A DNA stretch of 64,000 nt from Corynebacterium pygosceleis (GCF_016595275.2 NZ_JAENIQ020000002.1:310001-374000); one strand, 5' to 3'; positions 27,441 through 37,564 are shown, counted from the first letter of the stretch. Notes: generated from the sequence alone by a model not told the origin. Made by a program: numbers and translations.

Positions 27441-28991
27441 TCAACACCCGCAACCCGGGTCGGACACCACCGTGGTCCGCTCGGCGGGACGTCCGAACGC
27501 GGGCAACCCCAGGCCGACACCGGTCGGCCCTGTCGTGGGGGTCTTCCCCGCCTCGGACATGTCCCCGGCGGTCGTCCGACGGTGCGTGAGCACCCCGTCG
27601 TCGGCGATCAGGTAGTGCGGGGCCGAGGAGGTCACCGTCGCGGTGACGATGTCGCCGGGCCGGATCTCCCGGTCGACGGCGGTGGGGTTCTGCGGTGCAG
27701 CCACGGGGTTCAGGTGGACGAGGCGGCCGTCCCGTGCCCGCCCAGATATCCGGTGGGTCCTGTCGTTCTTCCGTCCGCCGTCGGCCTGGATGAGCAGTTC
27801 CACCTCGGTGCCCACGAGGGCGGCGTTCTCCTCGGCGCAGATGCGCTCCTGGAGCGCCATCAGGCGTTCGAACCGCTCCTGGACGACCTCCTTGGGAATC
27901 TGATCCTCGTATTCGGCCGCCGGGGTTCCGGGGCGGGGACTGTACTGGAAGGTGAACGCGGAACTGAATCGGCTGGCCTCGACCACGTCCAGGGTCGCCT
28001 GGAAATCCTCCTCGGTCTCGCCCGGGAATCCGACGATGATGTCCGTCGTGATGGCGGCGTGCGGGATCTTGGACCGGACCTCCTCGAGGATGCCGAGGAA
28101 CTTCCTCGACCGGTAGCTGCGTCGCATGGCCTTCAGCACCCGGTCGGAACCGGACTGGAGCGGCATGTGCAGCTGCGGGCAGATGTTGGGGGTCTCGGCC
28201 ATCGCGTCGATCACGTCGGAGGTGAACTCCGCGGGATGCGGGGAGGTGAAGCGCACACGCTCCAATCCCTCGATGTCGCCACAGGCCCGCAGCAGTTTGG
28301 AGAACGCCGAGCGGTCGCGTTCGAGCTCCGGATCGGCGAAATGCACGCCGTAGGCGTTGACGTTCTGACCGAGGAGCGTCACCTCGACGACACCCTGGTC
28401 GACGAGTGCCTGTACCTCGGCGAGGATGTCACCGGGGCGCCGGTCGGCCTCTCTGCCACGGAGCGAGGGGACGATGCAGAAGGTGCAGGTGTTGTTGCAT
28501 CCGACGGACACGCTGACCCACCCGGCGTAAGCGGATTCGCGTTTCGCCGGGAGCACGGACGGAAACTGCTCCAGGGAGTCGACGATCTCGACCGCCGCCT
28601 CCTTGTTGTGGGCCGCCCGGTCGAGCAGGGCGGGGAGCGAGCCGATGTTGTGGGTGCCGAAGACGACGTCCACCCAGGGGGCCTTCCTGACGACGACCTC
28701 CTTGTCCTTCTGTGCGAGACAACCGCCGACCGCGATCTGCATTCCGGGTCGGGTACGCTTCACCGCCCGGAGCGCGCCGAGACTGCCATAGAGACGCTGA
28801 TCGGCGTTTTCCCTAACCGCACACGTGTTGAACACGACGAGGTCCGGCTCGGTGTCCGTGGCGGCCGGTTCGTATCCGGCCTCCTCGAGAAGACCCGCGA
28901 GGCGTTCCGAGTCGTGGACGTTCATCTGGCAGCCGAAGGTACGGACCTCGTAGGTACGGCTGTTCTGGGATGTCAGATTCTGCTGCAACAC
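27441..28991 (-). CDS. miaB: tRNA-2-methylthio-N6-dimethylallyladenosine synthase MiaB
   Basis: A 516-residue radical-SAM methylthiotransferase that acts on the MiaA product at A37. The three N-terminal cluster cysteines are in FGCQMN, FNTCAV and VGGCLA (21, 57, 91), and the radical-SAM motif CNNTCTFC gives Cys165, Cys169 and Cys172. A TRAM domain follows near 390-450; the tail runs about 50 residues beyond. I place the start at GTG 28991, eight bases after TATGAT (29000-29005), as leaderless; TTG at 29000 would add three residues but overlaps the -10. Confidence 0.96.
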   Translation of the reverse strand: MLQQNLTSQNSRTYEVRTFGCQMNVHDSERLAGLLEEAGYEPAATDTEPDLVVFNTCAVRENADQRLYGSLGALRAVKRTRPGMQIAVGGCLAQKDKEVVVRKAPWVDVVFGTHNIGSLPALLDRAAHNKEAAVEIVDSLEQFPSVLPAKRESAYAGWVSVSVGCNNTCTFCIVPSLRGREADRRPGDILAEVQALVDQGVVEVTLLGQNVNAYGVHFADPELERDRSAFSKLLRACGDIEGLERVRFTSPHPAEFTSDVIDAMAETPNICPQLHMPLQSGSDRVLKAMRRSYRSRKFLGILEEVRSKIPHAAITTDIIVGFPGETEEDFQATLDVVEASRFSSAFTFQYSPRPGTPAAEYEDQIPKEVVQERFERLMALQERICAEENAALVGTEVELLIQADGGRKNDRTHRISGRARDGRLVHLNPVAAPQNPTAVDREIRPGDIVTATVTSSAPHYLIADDGVLTHRRTTAGDMSEAGKTPTTGPTGVGLGLPAFGRPAERTTVVSDPGCGC

Positions 28992-29170
28992 AATCGCCAA
29001 TCATAACCCCTGATACCCCCGTTGAACGATCCGGAGCCACCCCGGTTCACGTCGGTGACGAATCGTGCCGGTGAACAACCCGCCCGGGGCCGGACGTCCA
29101 CCACCTCCACCACCCCCGGAGGCCGATTACCGGCCGAAAAACACGGGTGACGCCCCTCGTTCCACCCCCA

Positions 29171-29195
29171 ACACAATATTGTGTCATGGGTTACA
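29171..29195 (+). promoter_or_regulatory. gluA promoter operators: perfect palindrome and GlxR-like site
   Basis: ACACAATATTGTGT (29171-29184) is a perfect 14-base palindrome in the -35 region. Overlapping it, TGTGTCATGGGTTACA (29180-29195) fits much of the GlxR consensus TGTGANNTANNTCACA. The -10 TATGAT is at 29197-29202. GlxR control of gluABCD is reported in C. glutamicum, which supports the second reading. Confidence 0.5.
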
Positions 29196-29208
29196 TTATG
29201 ATTCATTC

Positions 29209-29961
29209 ATGGCGAACAACACTCCCGACACCATGATCCGCATGCGGAACGTGGAAAAGTACTTCGACGACTTCCATGCACTGAAGGACGTCAACCTCGA
29301 TGTTCCGAAGGGTCAGGTCGTCGTCGTCCTCGGCCCGTCCGGTTCCGGTAAATCGACGCTGTGCCGCACCATCAACCGTCTCGAGACCATCGATTCGGGC
29401 GAAATCTACATTGACGGTGAACTGCTTCCCGAGGAGGGCAGGGATCTCGCCCGCCTGCGTGCGGATGTCGGAATGTGTTTCCAGTCCTTCAACCTGTTTC
29501 CCCACCTCACCATCAAACGCAACGTGACACTTGCCCCGATGAAGGTCCGGGGCATGAAGCGGGAGGAGGCGGACGCCGAGGCGATGCGACTGCTCGAGAG
29601 GGTCGGGATCGCCGAGCAGGCGGACAAGTACCCGGCGCAGTTGTCTGGCGGCCAGCAGCAGCGTGTCGCCATCGCCCGGGCCCTCGCCATGAATCCGAAG
29701 GTCATGCTGTTCGATGAACCCACTTCGGCACTTGACCCGGAGATGGTCAACGAGGTCCTCGACGTCATGACCGACCTCGCCCGTGGCGGCATGACCATGG
29801 TCGTCGTGACCCATGAGATGGGGTTCGCACGCAAGGCCGCCAACCGCGTTCTGTTCATGGATGCCGGAGCGATTGTCGAGGACACCGATCCGTCGACCTT
29901 CTTCGACAGCCCCGAATCCGACCGGGCCCGGGACTTCCTCGGAAAAATCCTCGGGCACTGA
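29209..29961 (+). CDS. gluA: Glutamate ABC transporter ATP-binding protein GluA
   Basis: A 250-residue polar amino acid ABC ATPase: Walker [10 protein letters not shown] at 42-50, signature LSGGQQQR, Walker B VMLFDEP and the H-loop VVTHEM. It energises GluB-GluC-GluD uptake of glutamate. The ATG at 29209 is six bases after TATGAT, so it is leaderless. First gene of gluABCD, divergent from miaB. Confidence 0.96.
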   Translation: MANNTPDTMIRMRNVEKYFDDFHALKDVNLDVPKGQVVVVLGPSGSGKSTLCRTINRLETIDSGEIYIDGELLPEEGRDLARLRADVGMCFQSFNLFPHLTIKRNVTLAPMKVRGMKREEADAEAMRLLERVGIAEQADKYPAQLSGGQQQRVAIARALAMNPKVMLFDEPTSALDPEMVNEVLDVMTDLARGGMTMVVVTHEMGFARKAANRVLFMDAGAIVEDTDPSTFFDSPESDRARDFLGKILGH

Positions 29962-30055
29962 ACCTTCCCGCGGGCCCGCACTCTTCCCACGGCGTCACGA
30001 CGCCATCCGGGCGGATCACCGATACCGCCCCACGAACAACTATCTAAGGACAATC

Positions 30056-30943
30056 ATGAACAAGTTCATCAGGAACACCCTCGCCATCACCGCCGCCGGC
30101 GCCATGGCCCTCTCCCTCGCGGCGTGCGGCGACAGCGGCGACGCTGACGGCGCGGGCCTGCTCGGCGCCATCGAGTCCGGCAAGATCAACATCGGAACCA
30201 AGTTCGATCAGCCGGGTCTCGGTCTGCGCACCCCGGACGGCAGTTTCACCGGTCTCGACGTCGACGTCGCCACCTACATCGTGAACCACATCGCCGAGGA
30301 GAACAGCTGGGACACCCCGGAGATCACCTGGAAGGAGACTCCTTCCGCACAGCGTGAGACCATGATCAAGAACGGGGAGGTCGACATGATCGCGGCAACC
30401 TACTCGATCAACGCATCCCGCGCGGAAGCGGTGAACTTCGCCGGACCGTACCTGATCACCCATCAGGCGCTCCTCGTCCGCAAGGACGACGACAAGATCT
30501 CGTCCCTCGAGGATCTCGACAAGGGCGGCAAGCTCTGCTCCGTCTCCGGTTCCACCCCGGCGCAGAAGGTCAAGGACGCCCTGCCGGGTGTCCAGCTCCA
30601 GGAATACGACACCTACGCCTCCTGCGTCGAGGCCCTCAGTCAGGGCAAGGTCGACGCGGTCAGTACCGACGCGACGATCCTCTACGGCTACGCCGCACAG
30701 TACGACGGTCAGTTCCGGGTCATCGAGATGGTGAAGCCCGACGGCGCCGCCTTCACCGACGAGTACTACGGGATCGGTGTCATGAAGGACGACGAGGCAG
30801 CGACCGACGCCGTGAATGAGGCGCTCACCGAGATGTACTCCTCCGGCGAGTTCGCCGAGCTCCTGAAGAAGAACCTCGGCGACGACGCCTCCGTGGTTGA
30901 AGAGGGAACCCCCGGCGACCTCTCCTTCCTGACCGCCAAGTAG
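30056..30943 (+). CDS. gluB: Glutamate-binding lipoprotein GluB
   Basis: A 295-residue solute-binding protein. The signal peptide ends in the lipobox LAAC with Cys24 as the lipidation site. The mature part is a two-lobed SBP3 domain. It captures glutamate outside the membrane for GluC/GluD. The ATG follows AAGGA with five bases between. It lies 94 bases after gluA in the same operon. Confidence 0.96.
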   Translation: MNKFIRNTLAITAAGAMALSLAACGDSGDADGAGLLGAIESGKINIGTKFDQPGLGLRTPDGSFTGLDVDVATYIVNHIAEENSWDTPEITWKETPSAQRETMIKNGEVDMIAATYSINASRAEAVNFAGPYLITHQALLVRKDDDKISSLEDLDKGGKLCSVSGSTPAQKVKDALPGVQLQEYDTYASCVEALSQGKVDAVSTDATILYGYAAQYDGQFRVIEMVKPDGAAFTDEYYGIGVMKDDEAATDAVNEALTEMYSSGEFAELLKKNLGDDASVVEEGTPGDLSFLTAK

Positions 30944-31020
30944 GACGAACCGGGTACGGGGAACCGGTACCACCACCCGGTTCCCCCTTTCCCGACTGCG
31001 ATAAGGAGTCCCCTCCTCTC

Positions 31021-31704
31021 ATGAACGCCATGTGGAATGACCTCGCGCCGGCCCTCTGGCCCGCGTTCTGGGTCACGGTCAAACTGACGGTCCTGTCGGC
31101 CATCGGTAGTTTTCTCCTCGGCACCGTGCTCACCGCGATGCGGGTGTCTCCGGTGTCGATCATGCGCCGCCTGTCGGTCCTCTACATCAACACGGTGCGA
31201 AACACCCCGTTGACGTTGATCGTCCTGTTCTGTTCGATCGGGTTGTACGGGAATCTGGGGTTGACCCTGGCACCCGACAACTCCCACTTCATCGAGTCGA
31301 ACAACTTCCGTCTGGCGGTCCTGGGCTTCGTGCTCTACACCTCGGCGTTCGTGGCGGAGTCTCTCAGATCGGGAATCAACACGGTGCACTTCGGCCAGTC
31401 CGAGGCCGCCCGTTCGCTGGGCCTCACCTTCCCCCAGATCTTCGCCTCGGTCATCTTTCCGCAGGCGCTGCGGGCGGCCATCGTCCCTCTGGGCAACACG
31501 CTGATCGCGCTGACGAAGAACACCACCGTCGCCTCCGTCATCGGAGTCGCGGAAGCCTCACTGCTGATGAAGGCGACCATCGAGAACCACGCCGCCCAGG
31601 GGTTCGTGGTGTTCGGAATCTTCGCCCTGGGATTCCTCATCCTCACACTGCCCATGGGTCTCCTGGTCAGCCACTACTCGACGAGATTGGCGGTGAAGAA
31701 CTAG
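31021..31704 (+). CDS. gluC: Glutamate ABC transporter permease GluC
   Basis: A 227-residue permease of the HisMQ type with five membrane segments and the cytoplasmic EAA loop ARSLGLTFPQIFASVIFPQA that contacts GluA. The length equals the C. glutamicum protein. It starts after AAGGAG and its TAG stop is directly followed by the gluD ATG. Confidence 0.95.
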   Translation: MNAMWNDLAPALWPAFWVTVKLTVLSAIGSFLLGTVLTAMRVSPVSIMRRLSVLYINTVRNTPLTLIVLFCSIGLYGNLGLTLAPDNSHFIESNNFRLAVLGFVLYTSAFVAESLRSGINTVHFGQSEAARSLGLTFPQIFASVIFPQALRAAIVPLGNTLIALTKNTTVASVIGVAEASLLMKATIENHAAQGFVVFGIFALGFLILTLPMGLLVSHYSTRLAVKN

Positions 31705-32649
31705 ATGAGCAGCAGCGTACGTGCGACAGTTCTCTACGACGCACCCGGCCCGAAGGGGCGCCGGGCGAACCGTGTCCTGACGGTGATCACGCTCCTCGCC
31801 GCGGTGGCCATCGGTGTCTGGGTACTCCAGGTGCTCAACACGAACGGGCAACTCGAGTCCGAGAAGTGGACACCGTTCCTCCGGTCGACGACATGGACGA
31901 CCTATCTCATCCCCGGATTGTGGGGAACCCTGAAGTCGGCGTTCTGCTCGATCATCCTGGCGCTCGTCCTCGGCACCATGCTCGGTCTCGGCCGACTCTC
32001 CCCGACCCGCCCGGTGGCGATCTTCTGCGGCATCATCGTCGAGTTCTTCCGCGCCATCCCGGTGCTGATCCTCATGATCTTCGCCTACCAGATGTTCGCG
32101 GTCTACAACGTCGTGCCGTCCTCCCAGCTGGCTTTCTCCGCCGTGGTCTTCGGTCTGACGATGTACAACGGGTCAGTCATCGCGGAGATCCTGCGGTCCG
32201 GTATCAGGTCCCTGCCCAGAGGGCAGATGGAGGCCGCCCGGGCCCTGGGAATGTCCCACAGGAAAACGACCTGGTCGATTCTCCTGCCGCAGTCGGTCGC
32301 GGCGATGCTGCCGGCGTTGATCTCCCAGATGGTCATCGCCCTCAAGGATGCCGCACTCGGCTACCAGATCGGGTACATCGAGATCGTGCGTTCCGGTCTC
32401 CAGTCGGCTTCCGCGTACCGCAACTACTTCCCGGCCCTGATCGTGGTCGCCGTCATCATGATCCTCATCAACTACGCACTGACACTGGTCGCCGAACGGA
32501 TCGAACGTCAGCTCCGGGCAGGGCGTGCCCGCAAACTGATCGTCGCGAAGGTTCCCGAGCACGCCGATCAGGGAGTCGAGACGAAAGACCGTGCCGTCGT
32601 GGACTGGCACGAGCCGAACCACAGGGATCTCCGCCCGCAGGGTGAGTGA
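31705..32649 (+). CDS. gluD: Glutamate ABC transporter permease GluD
   Basis: A 314-residue HisMQ-type permease with the EAA loop [20 protein letters not shown]. It forms the membrane channel with GluC. It starts on the base after the gluC stop. About 40 residues longer than the C. glutamicum protein as I recall it, through a charged cytoplasmic tail (about 270-314) after the last helix. Confidence 0.94.
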   Translation: MSSSVRATVLYDAPGPKGRRANRVLTVITLLAAVAIGVWVLQVLNTNGQLESEKWTPFLRSTTWTTYLIPGLWGTLKSAFCSIILALVLGTMLGLGRLSPTRPVAIFCGIIVEFFRAIPVLILMIFAYQMFAVYNVVPSSQLAFSAVVFGLTMYNGSVIAEILRSGIRSLPRGQMEAARALGMSHRKTTWSILLPQSVAAMLPALISQMVIALKDAALGYQIGYIEIVRSGLQSASAYRNYFPALIVVAVIMILINYALTLVAERIERQLRAGRARKLIVAKVPEHADQGVETKDRAVVDWHEPNHRDLRPQGE

Positions 32650-32740
32650 TCCGGGGTCCGGTGAACCTCAGTCCGGCAACCTGACCCAGGGTTACCCGGA
32701 CGGGCGATGAGAGAACGGGGCGGTGTCCGGAAGACCCTGA

Positions 32741-32757
32741 GGGCCGGGCACCGGCCC
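32741..32757 (+). terminator. Terminator after gluD
   Basis: GGGCCGG and CCGGCCC with a three-base loop, followed by GTTTGCT. It lies 92 bases beyond the gluD stop in the convergent gap with recX. Confidence 0.65.
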
Positions 32758-32780
32758 GTTTGCTGTCCGTGGACGGGGAT

Positions 32781-33401
32781 TCAGCGGAGTTCCGTGATCC
32801 TTTCGTCCAGTGCCTGCCTGGCCAGGCCCATGGACATTCCCTGGGGGAATCCTCTCCGCGCCAGTACCCCGAGTATTCTCCGGAGCGCCCGGTCCCTGTC
32901 CGCGCGCGCCTCGGGGACCTCGGTGACCGTTGTCCGGGCCTTCTTCCGGGCGAGAGTCAACGCCATGTCCCGCTCATCGGATTCAGCTATCTGCCCGAGG
33001 GCACGGCCCCGGATGTCCGGGGCGACGCCCTTCTCCTTCAGTTCCCTGTCCAGGATCTCCCGGGATTTACCCCGGTGACGGTGGCGTTGCCGGACCCATT
33101 CGACTGCGAAGGATTCGTCATCGATGAGTCCGACCCGTTCCAGATCATCGAGTACGTCCGTGACGACACCTGGCGGAAAACCGAGGTCACCGAGCCTTCG
33201 GTCGAGTTCCCGCCGCGACCGTGAACGGTGTTCGAGCAGGAGTAACGCCCGGTGCCGGACTTGCGCGAGGTCTTTCTCGGCTTCGATGTCGATGAATCCG
33301 GATCCGTTTCGGGACTCAAGCGTGCTGACGGCCGCCCGGAGCTGATCGACGGTCAGTTCCCGCTGTCGCCCGGCAGGGCTGCAGCCGTTGTTCCCATCCA
33401 T
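32781..33401 (-). CDS. recX: Regulatory protein RecX
   Basis: A 206-residue RecX built of three-helix repeats (RHRALLLLEHRSRSRRELDRRL, then LIDDESFAVEWVRQRHRHRGKSREIL). RecX binds RecA filaments and limits strand exchange. It starts 70 bases after the recA stop on the same strand and is probably transcribed with it. Confidence 0.93.
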   Translation of the reverse strand: MDGNNGCSPAGRQRELTVDQLRAAVSTLESRNGSGFIDIEAEKDLAQVRHRALLLLEHRSRSRRELDRRLGDLGFPPGVVTDVLDDLERVGLIDDESFAVEWVRQRHRHRGKSREILDRELKEKGVAPDIRGRALGQIAESDERDMALTLARKKARTTVTEVPEARADRDRALRRILGVLARRGFPQGMSMGLARQALDERITELR

Positions 33402-33471
33402 TGCGCTGCTGTGACCTTCCTTCCGCTGTCACGCGGTGGAGATACCGCCGGATCCCCCTCCTGTGACGGGC

Positions 33472-34578
33472 TCAGTTCTCCTCGTCGATGTCGTCGAAAT
33501 CGACATTCGGGACGACATCCACCGGATCATCGCTCAGGGCATCGTCGTCGGTATGGCCGGCGACGCCCAGTTTGGCGAAGATCTTGTGCTCGATCTCATC
33601 CGAGATATCCGGGTTGTCCTTGAGGTAGAGCCGCACCTTCTCCTTCCCCTGCCCCAGCTGATCCCCGTTGTAGGTGAACCACGAACCGGACTTCTTGACG
33701 ATCCCGTTCTCCACACCGAGATCGATGATCGACGACTCCCGCGAGATCCCCTCACCGTAGATGATGTCGAACTCGGCGAGTTTGAACGGAGGGGCGACCT
33801 TATTCTTCGCGACCTTCATCCGGGTGCGGTTACCGATCGCGTCCTGCCCGTCCTTGAGGGTCTGGATACGCCTGACATCACACCGGACCGAGGCGTAGAA
33901 CTTCAGCGCCTTACCACCCGTGGTGGTCTCCGGGGAACCGAACATGACGCCGATCTTCTCACGCAGCTGATTGATGAAGATCGCGGTGGTCCCGGAATTG
34001 TGCAGGGCACCGGTCATCTTCCGGAGCGCCTGACTCATCAGCCGTGCCTGGAGACCGACATGGGAATCCCCCATCTCGCCCTCGATCTCGGCCTTGGGGG
34101 TCAACGCGGCGACCGAGTCGATGACGATGATGTCGATGGCCCCCGAACGGACGAGCATGTCGGTGATCTCCAACGCCTGCTCACCGGTGTCCGGCTGACT
34201 GACCAGGAGATTATCTGTGTCGACGCCGAGTTTCCGGGCGTAATCGGGGTCGAGGGCGTGTTCCGCGTCGATGAACGCCGCGATCCCCCCGTCCCGCTGC
34301 GCCTGCGCCACCGCGTGCAGCGCCACCGTGGTCTTACCGGAGGACTCCGGCCCGTAGATCTCGATGATCCGCCCACGCGGGAAGCCCCCGACGCCGAGAG
34401 CGATGTCGATGGCGGTGTTACCCGAGGAAATGGCCTTCACCGGCGGGCGGTTGTCATCCCCCAGACGCATCACGGCGCCCTTGCCGAAGTCCTTCTCGAT
34501 CCGAGACATCGCCACATCAAGGGCCTTGCGGCGTTCATCGCCGGTGGACGCTGCGTTGGTCTTCTTCTTCGTTGCCAT
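33472..34578 (-). CDS. recA: Recombinase RecA
   Basis: A 368-residue RecA with Walker [10 protein letters not shown] at 76-84, loop L2 region [21 protein letters not shown] and an acidic C-terminal tail. It forms the ssDNA filament for recombination and triggers LexA cleavage. No intein interrupts it, unlike in some mycobacteria. The ATG at 34578 follows GAGG. A LexA-type box lies about 350 bases upstream. Confidence 0.98.
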   Translation of the reverse strand: MATKKKTNAASTGDERRKALDVAMSRIEKDFGKGAVMRLGDDNRPPVKAISSGNTAIDIALGVGGFPRGRIIEIYGPESSGKTTVALHAVAQAQRDGGIAAFIDAEHALDPDYARKLGVDTDNLLVSQPDTGEQALEITDMLVRSGAIDIIVIDSVAALTPKAEIEGEMGDSHVGLQARLMSQALRKMTGALHNSGTTAIFINQLREKIGVMFGSPETTTGGKALKFYASVRCDVRRIQTLKDGQDAIGNRTRMKVAKNKVAPPFKLAEFDIIYGEGISRESSIIDLGVENGIVKKSGSWFTYNGDQLGQGKEKVRLYLKDNPDISDEIEHKIFAKLGVAGHTDDDALSDDPVDVVPNVDFDDIDEEN

Positions 34579-35004
34579 GCGGTGGGAACCTCGTGCTCTG
34601 TTTCGGTGTAGCTGGGAAAAATTCAGGTGAGTTCAGGTGAACGGACGGTCCGGGGAAATCGCCGATGCGGAAGTGACGGAACGGAACGCCCGCCGGAGGG
34701 GTCCGCGGGATCCGGCGGTACGGAGAAAATCCCTCACAGAGGATGGGACCGTCGAGCCGGGCGAACGGATCCCGGGAGAATCCGATCCACCCCCGGAAGA
34801 GGCCGACGGGCGGCGATGACCGTCCGTTTCAACCACTCATGTCCCCGACGGGTGCCGACCACCGCCGGATCAACCGGGGCTGCGCGTCTGACCTTAACCG
34901 GCCGGTGTGACACCGCCCGATCGTACACGCACACCTGTTCGATATCAATGTGCGGTGACCGTGAGGAACCGGGCGCGGAAAGCACCGTCCCCGACCCGGG
35001 AAAA
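34579..35004. other. recA leader and upstream region
   Basis: These 426 bases lie between the DUF3046 stop and recA. They contain the LexA box and -10 described at 34920-34942 and, just before recA, the direct repeat TTCAGGTGA twice (34622-34630, 34632-34640). No gene on either strand is convincing; the plus-strand open frame at 34637-34819 has no Shine-Dalgarno or family features. Confidence 0.55.
34927..34942 (-). promoter_or_regulatory. LexA (SOS) box in the recA promoter
   Basis: On the plus strand ACGCACACCTGTTCGA matches TCGAACANNTGTTCGA at all but two informative positions. Reading toward recA, a TACGAT -10 element follows at 34920-34925, so LexA would cover the -35 region. Transcription from here gives recA a leader of roughly 335 bases. 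Confidence 0.65.
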
Positions 35005-35211
35005 TCACTCATCGGGACCGAGGCGCCGCTCCTCGGGAACCTCGAAATCATGGCACAGTTCCCACCAGACGTCCCGGGGATCGACACCGTCCTCGATCAG
35101 CTCAACGGCGGTCCGTCCCCTTCTCGACAGAACATGCGACCCCATGATCCACCGGCCGTGGGAGTGGCCGAATTCCGAGTCGATGAGTCGATCAAACTGA
35201 TGGAGGCGCAT
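35005..35211 (-). CDS. DUF3046 small protein upstream of recA
   Basis: A 68-residue protein beginning MRLHQFDRLIDSEFG and containing GRTAVELIEDGVDPRDVWWELC and VPEERR, the pattern of DUF3046, which is found upstream of recA across actinobacteria (Rv2738c in M. tuberculosis). Function unknown. The ATG at 35211 is seven bases after TAGGAT (35219-35224), so it is leaderless and shorter than the open frame suggests. Its transcript may run on into recA. Confidence 0.85.
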   Translation of the reverse strand: MRLHQFDRLIDSEFGHSHGRWIMGSHVLSRRGRTAVELIEDGVDPRDVWWELCHDFEVPEERRLGPDE

Positions 35212-35272
35212 GGGGACAATCCTACAGTCGCCCACCACGGCCCCCGTGTGCACCGGTGGCGGACCTTCCACA

Positions 35273-35285
35273 TGAACGCTGTTCA
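35273..35285 (+). promoter_or_regulatory. BioQ-type operator in the bioY promoter
   Basis: TGAACGCTGTTCA is a perfect TGAAC-N3-GTTCA palindrome, one step from the C. glutamicum BioQ motif TGAAC-N3-GTTAC. It covers the -35 region of bioY, whose -10 TAGTGT is at 35303-35308, the right place for repression by the TetR-type biotin regulator BioQ. Confidence 0.65.
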
Positions 35286-35316
35286 ATTGCAGCACATCCG
35301 GGTAGTGTCAGCACAT

Positions 35317-35919
35317 GTGAATAACAGAAGCATCTTCAACGTCCGTGACCTCGCTTATTCCGCGGTGTTCGCCGCGCTCATCATAGTCCTCGGCTACATA
35401 TCCATTCCGGTCGGTGCCGCCGGTGTCCCGATCGTCCTGCAGAACGCGGCCTGCATCATGGCGGGTCTCATCCTCGGTCCGCGCAGGGGTTTCCTCGCCC
35501 TCCTGATCGTGTTCCTGCTCGGCATGGTCGGTCTACCGGTGCTGGCCCAGGGCAAGAGCGTGCTCACCGCACTGAGCGGCCCGACCATCGGCTACCTGCT
35601 CGGCTACCTGCTCGCACCACTGATCGCCGGTGTGCTGAGTGCCCGTGCCCCGCGCAACCGGGCGGGCATGGCCCTCAACTTCGCGCTCGCGTTCCTCGCC
35701 GCACTCCTGGTGCAGTATCTCTTCGGGGTCCTCGGCCTCATGTGGCGTCTCGACATGACACTGACCGACGCGCTCAAGGTGCAGATCCCGTTCATCCCGG
35801 GGGCGGTGGTCAAACTCGTCATCGGCGTCATCGTCGCGGTCGGTGTTCACACCGCGCTCCCCGATCTGCGCGGATTCGGTTCACGCCCCGTGTCCACACC
35901 CGGTGCCCGGGCGGCGTGA
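35317..35919 (+). CDS. bioY: Biotin transporter substrate-binding component BioY
   Basis: A 200-residue membrane protein with six helices, the S component of an ECF transporter that binds biotin. The family stretch GLPVLAQGKSVLTALSGPTIGYLLGYLLAP is present in conserved spacing. GTG at 35317 is eight bases after TAGTGT: leaderless. An overlapping ATG at 35315 is followed at once by a stop. The energising genes bioM and bioN follow. Confidence 0.94.
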   Translation: MNNRSIFNVRDLAYSAVFAALIIVLGYISIPVGAAGVPIVLQNAACIMAGLILGPRRGFLALLIVFLLGMVGLPVLAQGKSVLTALSGPTIGYLLGYLLAPLIAGVLSARAPRNRAGMALNFALAFLAALLVQYLFGVLGLMWRLDMTLTDALKVQIPFIPGAVVKLVIGVIVAVGVHTALPDLRGFGSRPVSTPGARAA

Positions 35920-36103
35920 CCTCCCTGCTGAGCTGACATCGACCATCGCCCGGCCGTCCCCGGTACCGCAGCCCCGGTACGCGACAACGGACCGGAACCG
36001 GGCGCGACGCCCCGTCCCGACGGAGGCACCCGTATCCCGGTGAATCACCCCACCGGTTCCGCCCCGGGGCTGCGGGGCACCGCGTGTGAAAGGTGGACGG
36101 TAC

Positions 36104-36799
36104 ATGCCCCGGATAGTCTTCGATGAGGTTTCCGCGGTCTTCGACGGTCGCACGGTGCTGGAACCGCTCTCCCTCGAACTCTCCGAGTCCCGCATCGGCG
36201 TCATCGGTGCGAACGGAGGGGGAAAATCCACCCTCATCAGAATGATCAACGGGCTCGGCGAACCGACCACGGGAAAGGTGACCGTCGATGGTGTGGATCC
36301 CGGCACGCACGGCCGCGACATCCGCAGGCGGGTCGGTTTCGTCTTCTCCGACGCGGAGAACCAGATCATCATGCCCACGGTCCGCGAGGATGTCGCGTTC
36401 TCTCTTCGCCGGATGAGACTCGGACGGGAGGAACGGGAGGCACGCGTCACCGCGGTACTCGACCGGTTCGGGATCGGTCATCTGGCCGATGCCTCACCGC
36501 ACGTGCTCTCCGGCGGGGAGAAACAACTTCTCGCGCTCGCGGCCGTCCTCATCATCGATCCCGACGTGATCATCGCGGACGAACCGACGACCCTGCTCGA
36601 CCTCCGTAACCGACTCCGGATCAGGAGAGAGTTCGACCGCCTGGAACAGCAGTTGATCGTCGTCACCCACGACCTCGACTTCCTGTCCGGTTTCGACCGG
36701 GTCATCTGTGTCCACGACCACAGGATCATCGCGGACGGTGCCCCCGAGGACGTCGTGGCCGTCTACCGCGACCTCATGTCCCGGGACGGTCACCGGTGA
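36104..36799 (+). CDS. bioM: ECF transporter ATPase BioM
   Basis: A 231-residue ECF-type ATPase with Walker A GANGGGKST at 35-43, the Q-loop region SDAENQIIMPTV typical of CbiO-like proteins, signature LSGGEKQLLALA and Walker B DVIIADEP. It powers biotin uptake with BioN and BioY. ATG 36104 follows AAAGG; GTG 36086 is a possible longer start. It lies 184 bases after bioY. Confidence 0.93.
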   Translation: MPRIVFDEVSAVFDGRTVLEPLSLELSESRIGVIGANGGGKSTLIRMINGLGEPTTGKVTVDGVDPGTHGRDIRRRVGFVFSDAENQIIMPTVREDVAFSLRRMRLGREEREARVTAVLDRFGIGHLADASPHVLSGGEKQLLALAAVLIIDPDVIIADEPTTLLDLRNRLRIRREFDRLEQQLIVVTHDLDFLSGFDRVICVHDHRIIADGAPEDVVAVYRDLMSRDGHR

Positions 36800-37422
36800 C
36801 GGGACGGGGCATGTCCGCGATCCCGATGGGGGTTTACGTTCCCGGGGACACGGTCATCCACCGCATGAATCCCTCCCGGAAATTCATGCTGCTCATCACG
36901 TACATCATCATGTCCACCGTCTTCATCGGATCCCTCCCGGGTGCTGCGACGTGTCTCCTCGCCGTCACGGCTCTTGTCACCGTCGCCCGCATCCCGGTCC
37001 GGACGGCATGGGGACAGATCTGGCCCGCGCTCCCCCTGCTCGCCTTCTTCGCGGGTTTCCAGTGGTGGCGGCAGGGTTTCGAACCGGCGGCGGTCGGTTT
37101 CCTCCTCATCACGTCCTCCATCATGGCTGCGACACTGCTGACACTGACGACACGGGTCTCCGCGATGATGGACGCACTGGACGACACTCTGCGCCCCCTG
37201 GAGAGGTTCGGTTTTCCCGCCGGGAAAGTCAGTCTCGCGATGTCCCTGACCATAAGGCTCATCCCCCTTCAGCTGGCTACCGTCCGTGAAGTTCTCGACG
37301 CACGGAAGGCACGGGGGGCGGGAATGTCGTTCTCCGCGTTCGGGGTTCCCGTTGTCGTCCGCTCGATCCGACGGGCCCAGCGGATCTCCGATGCACTCCT
37401 CGCCAGAGGGGTCGACGACTAG
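36796..37422 (+). CDS. bioN: ECF transporter T component BioN
   Basis: A 208-residue CbiQ-like membrane protein with several helices and the two Ala-Arg-Gly type coupling motifs: DARKARGAG and ALLARGVDD, which contact the ATPase. The GTG at 36796 overlaps the bioM stop by four bases; ATG 36811 is an alternative start. It completes the bioYMN biotin uptake set. Confidence 0.92.
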   Translation: MTGRGMSAIPMGVYVPGDTVIHRMNPSRKFMLLITYIIMSTVFIGSLPGAATCLLAVTALVTVARIPVRTAWGQIWPALPLLAFFAGFQWWRQGFEPAAVGFLLITSSIMAATLLTLTTRVSAMMDALDDTLRPLERFGFPAGKVSLAMSLTIRLIPLQLATVREVLDARKARGAGMSFSAFGVPVVVRSIRRAQRISDALLARGVDD

Positions 37423-37483
37423 GGGACCACACCGGGTGCGGGGCCCAACACCCGTATCCCCGCACCCGGTCCACGCCCACGAC

Positions 37484-37529
37484 AAACGGGAGGGCGGCCC
37501 CGTCAACATCCCGGGGCGCCCTCCCGTTT
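37484..37529. terminator. Bidirectional terminator between bioN and pspA
   Basis: AAACGGGAGGGCG and its complement at 37484-37496 and 37517-37529, with inner GCCCCG/CGGGGC pairing, A and T runs at the ends. Confidence 0.85.
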
Positions 37530-37564
37530 CCCACCTGACCGGTGGACAGTCACACGTGAGACTG

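Noticed and set aside
27324..29006. 560-codon plus-strand frame across miaB
   Set aside because: Antisense shadow of miaB.
33472..34578. Intein in recA, as in some mycobacteria
   Set aside because: The RecA frame is continuous at 368 residues with no insertion at the usual sites.
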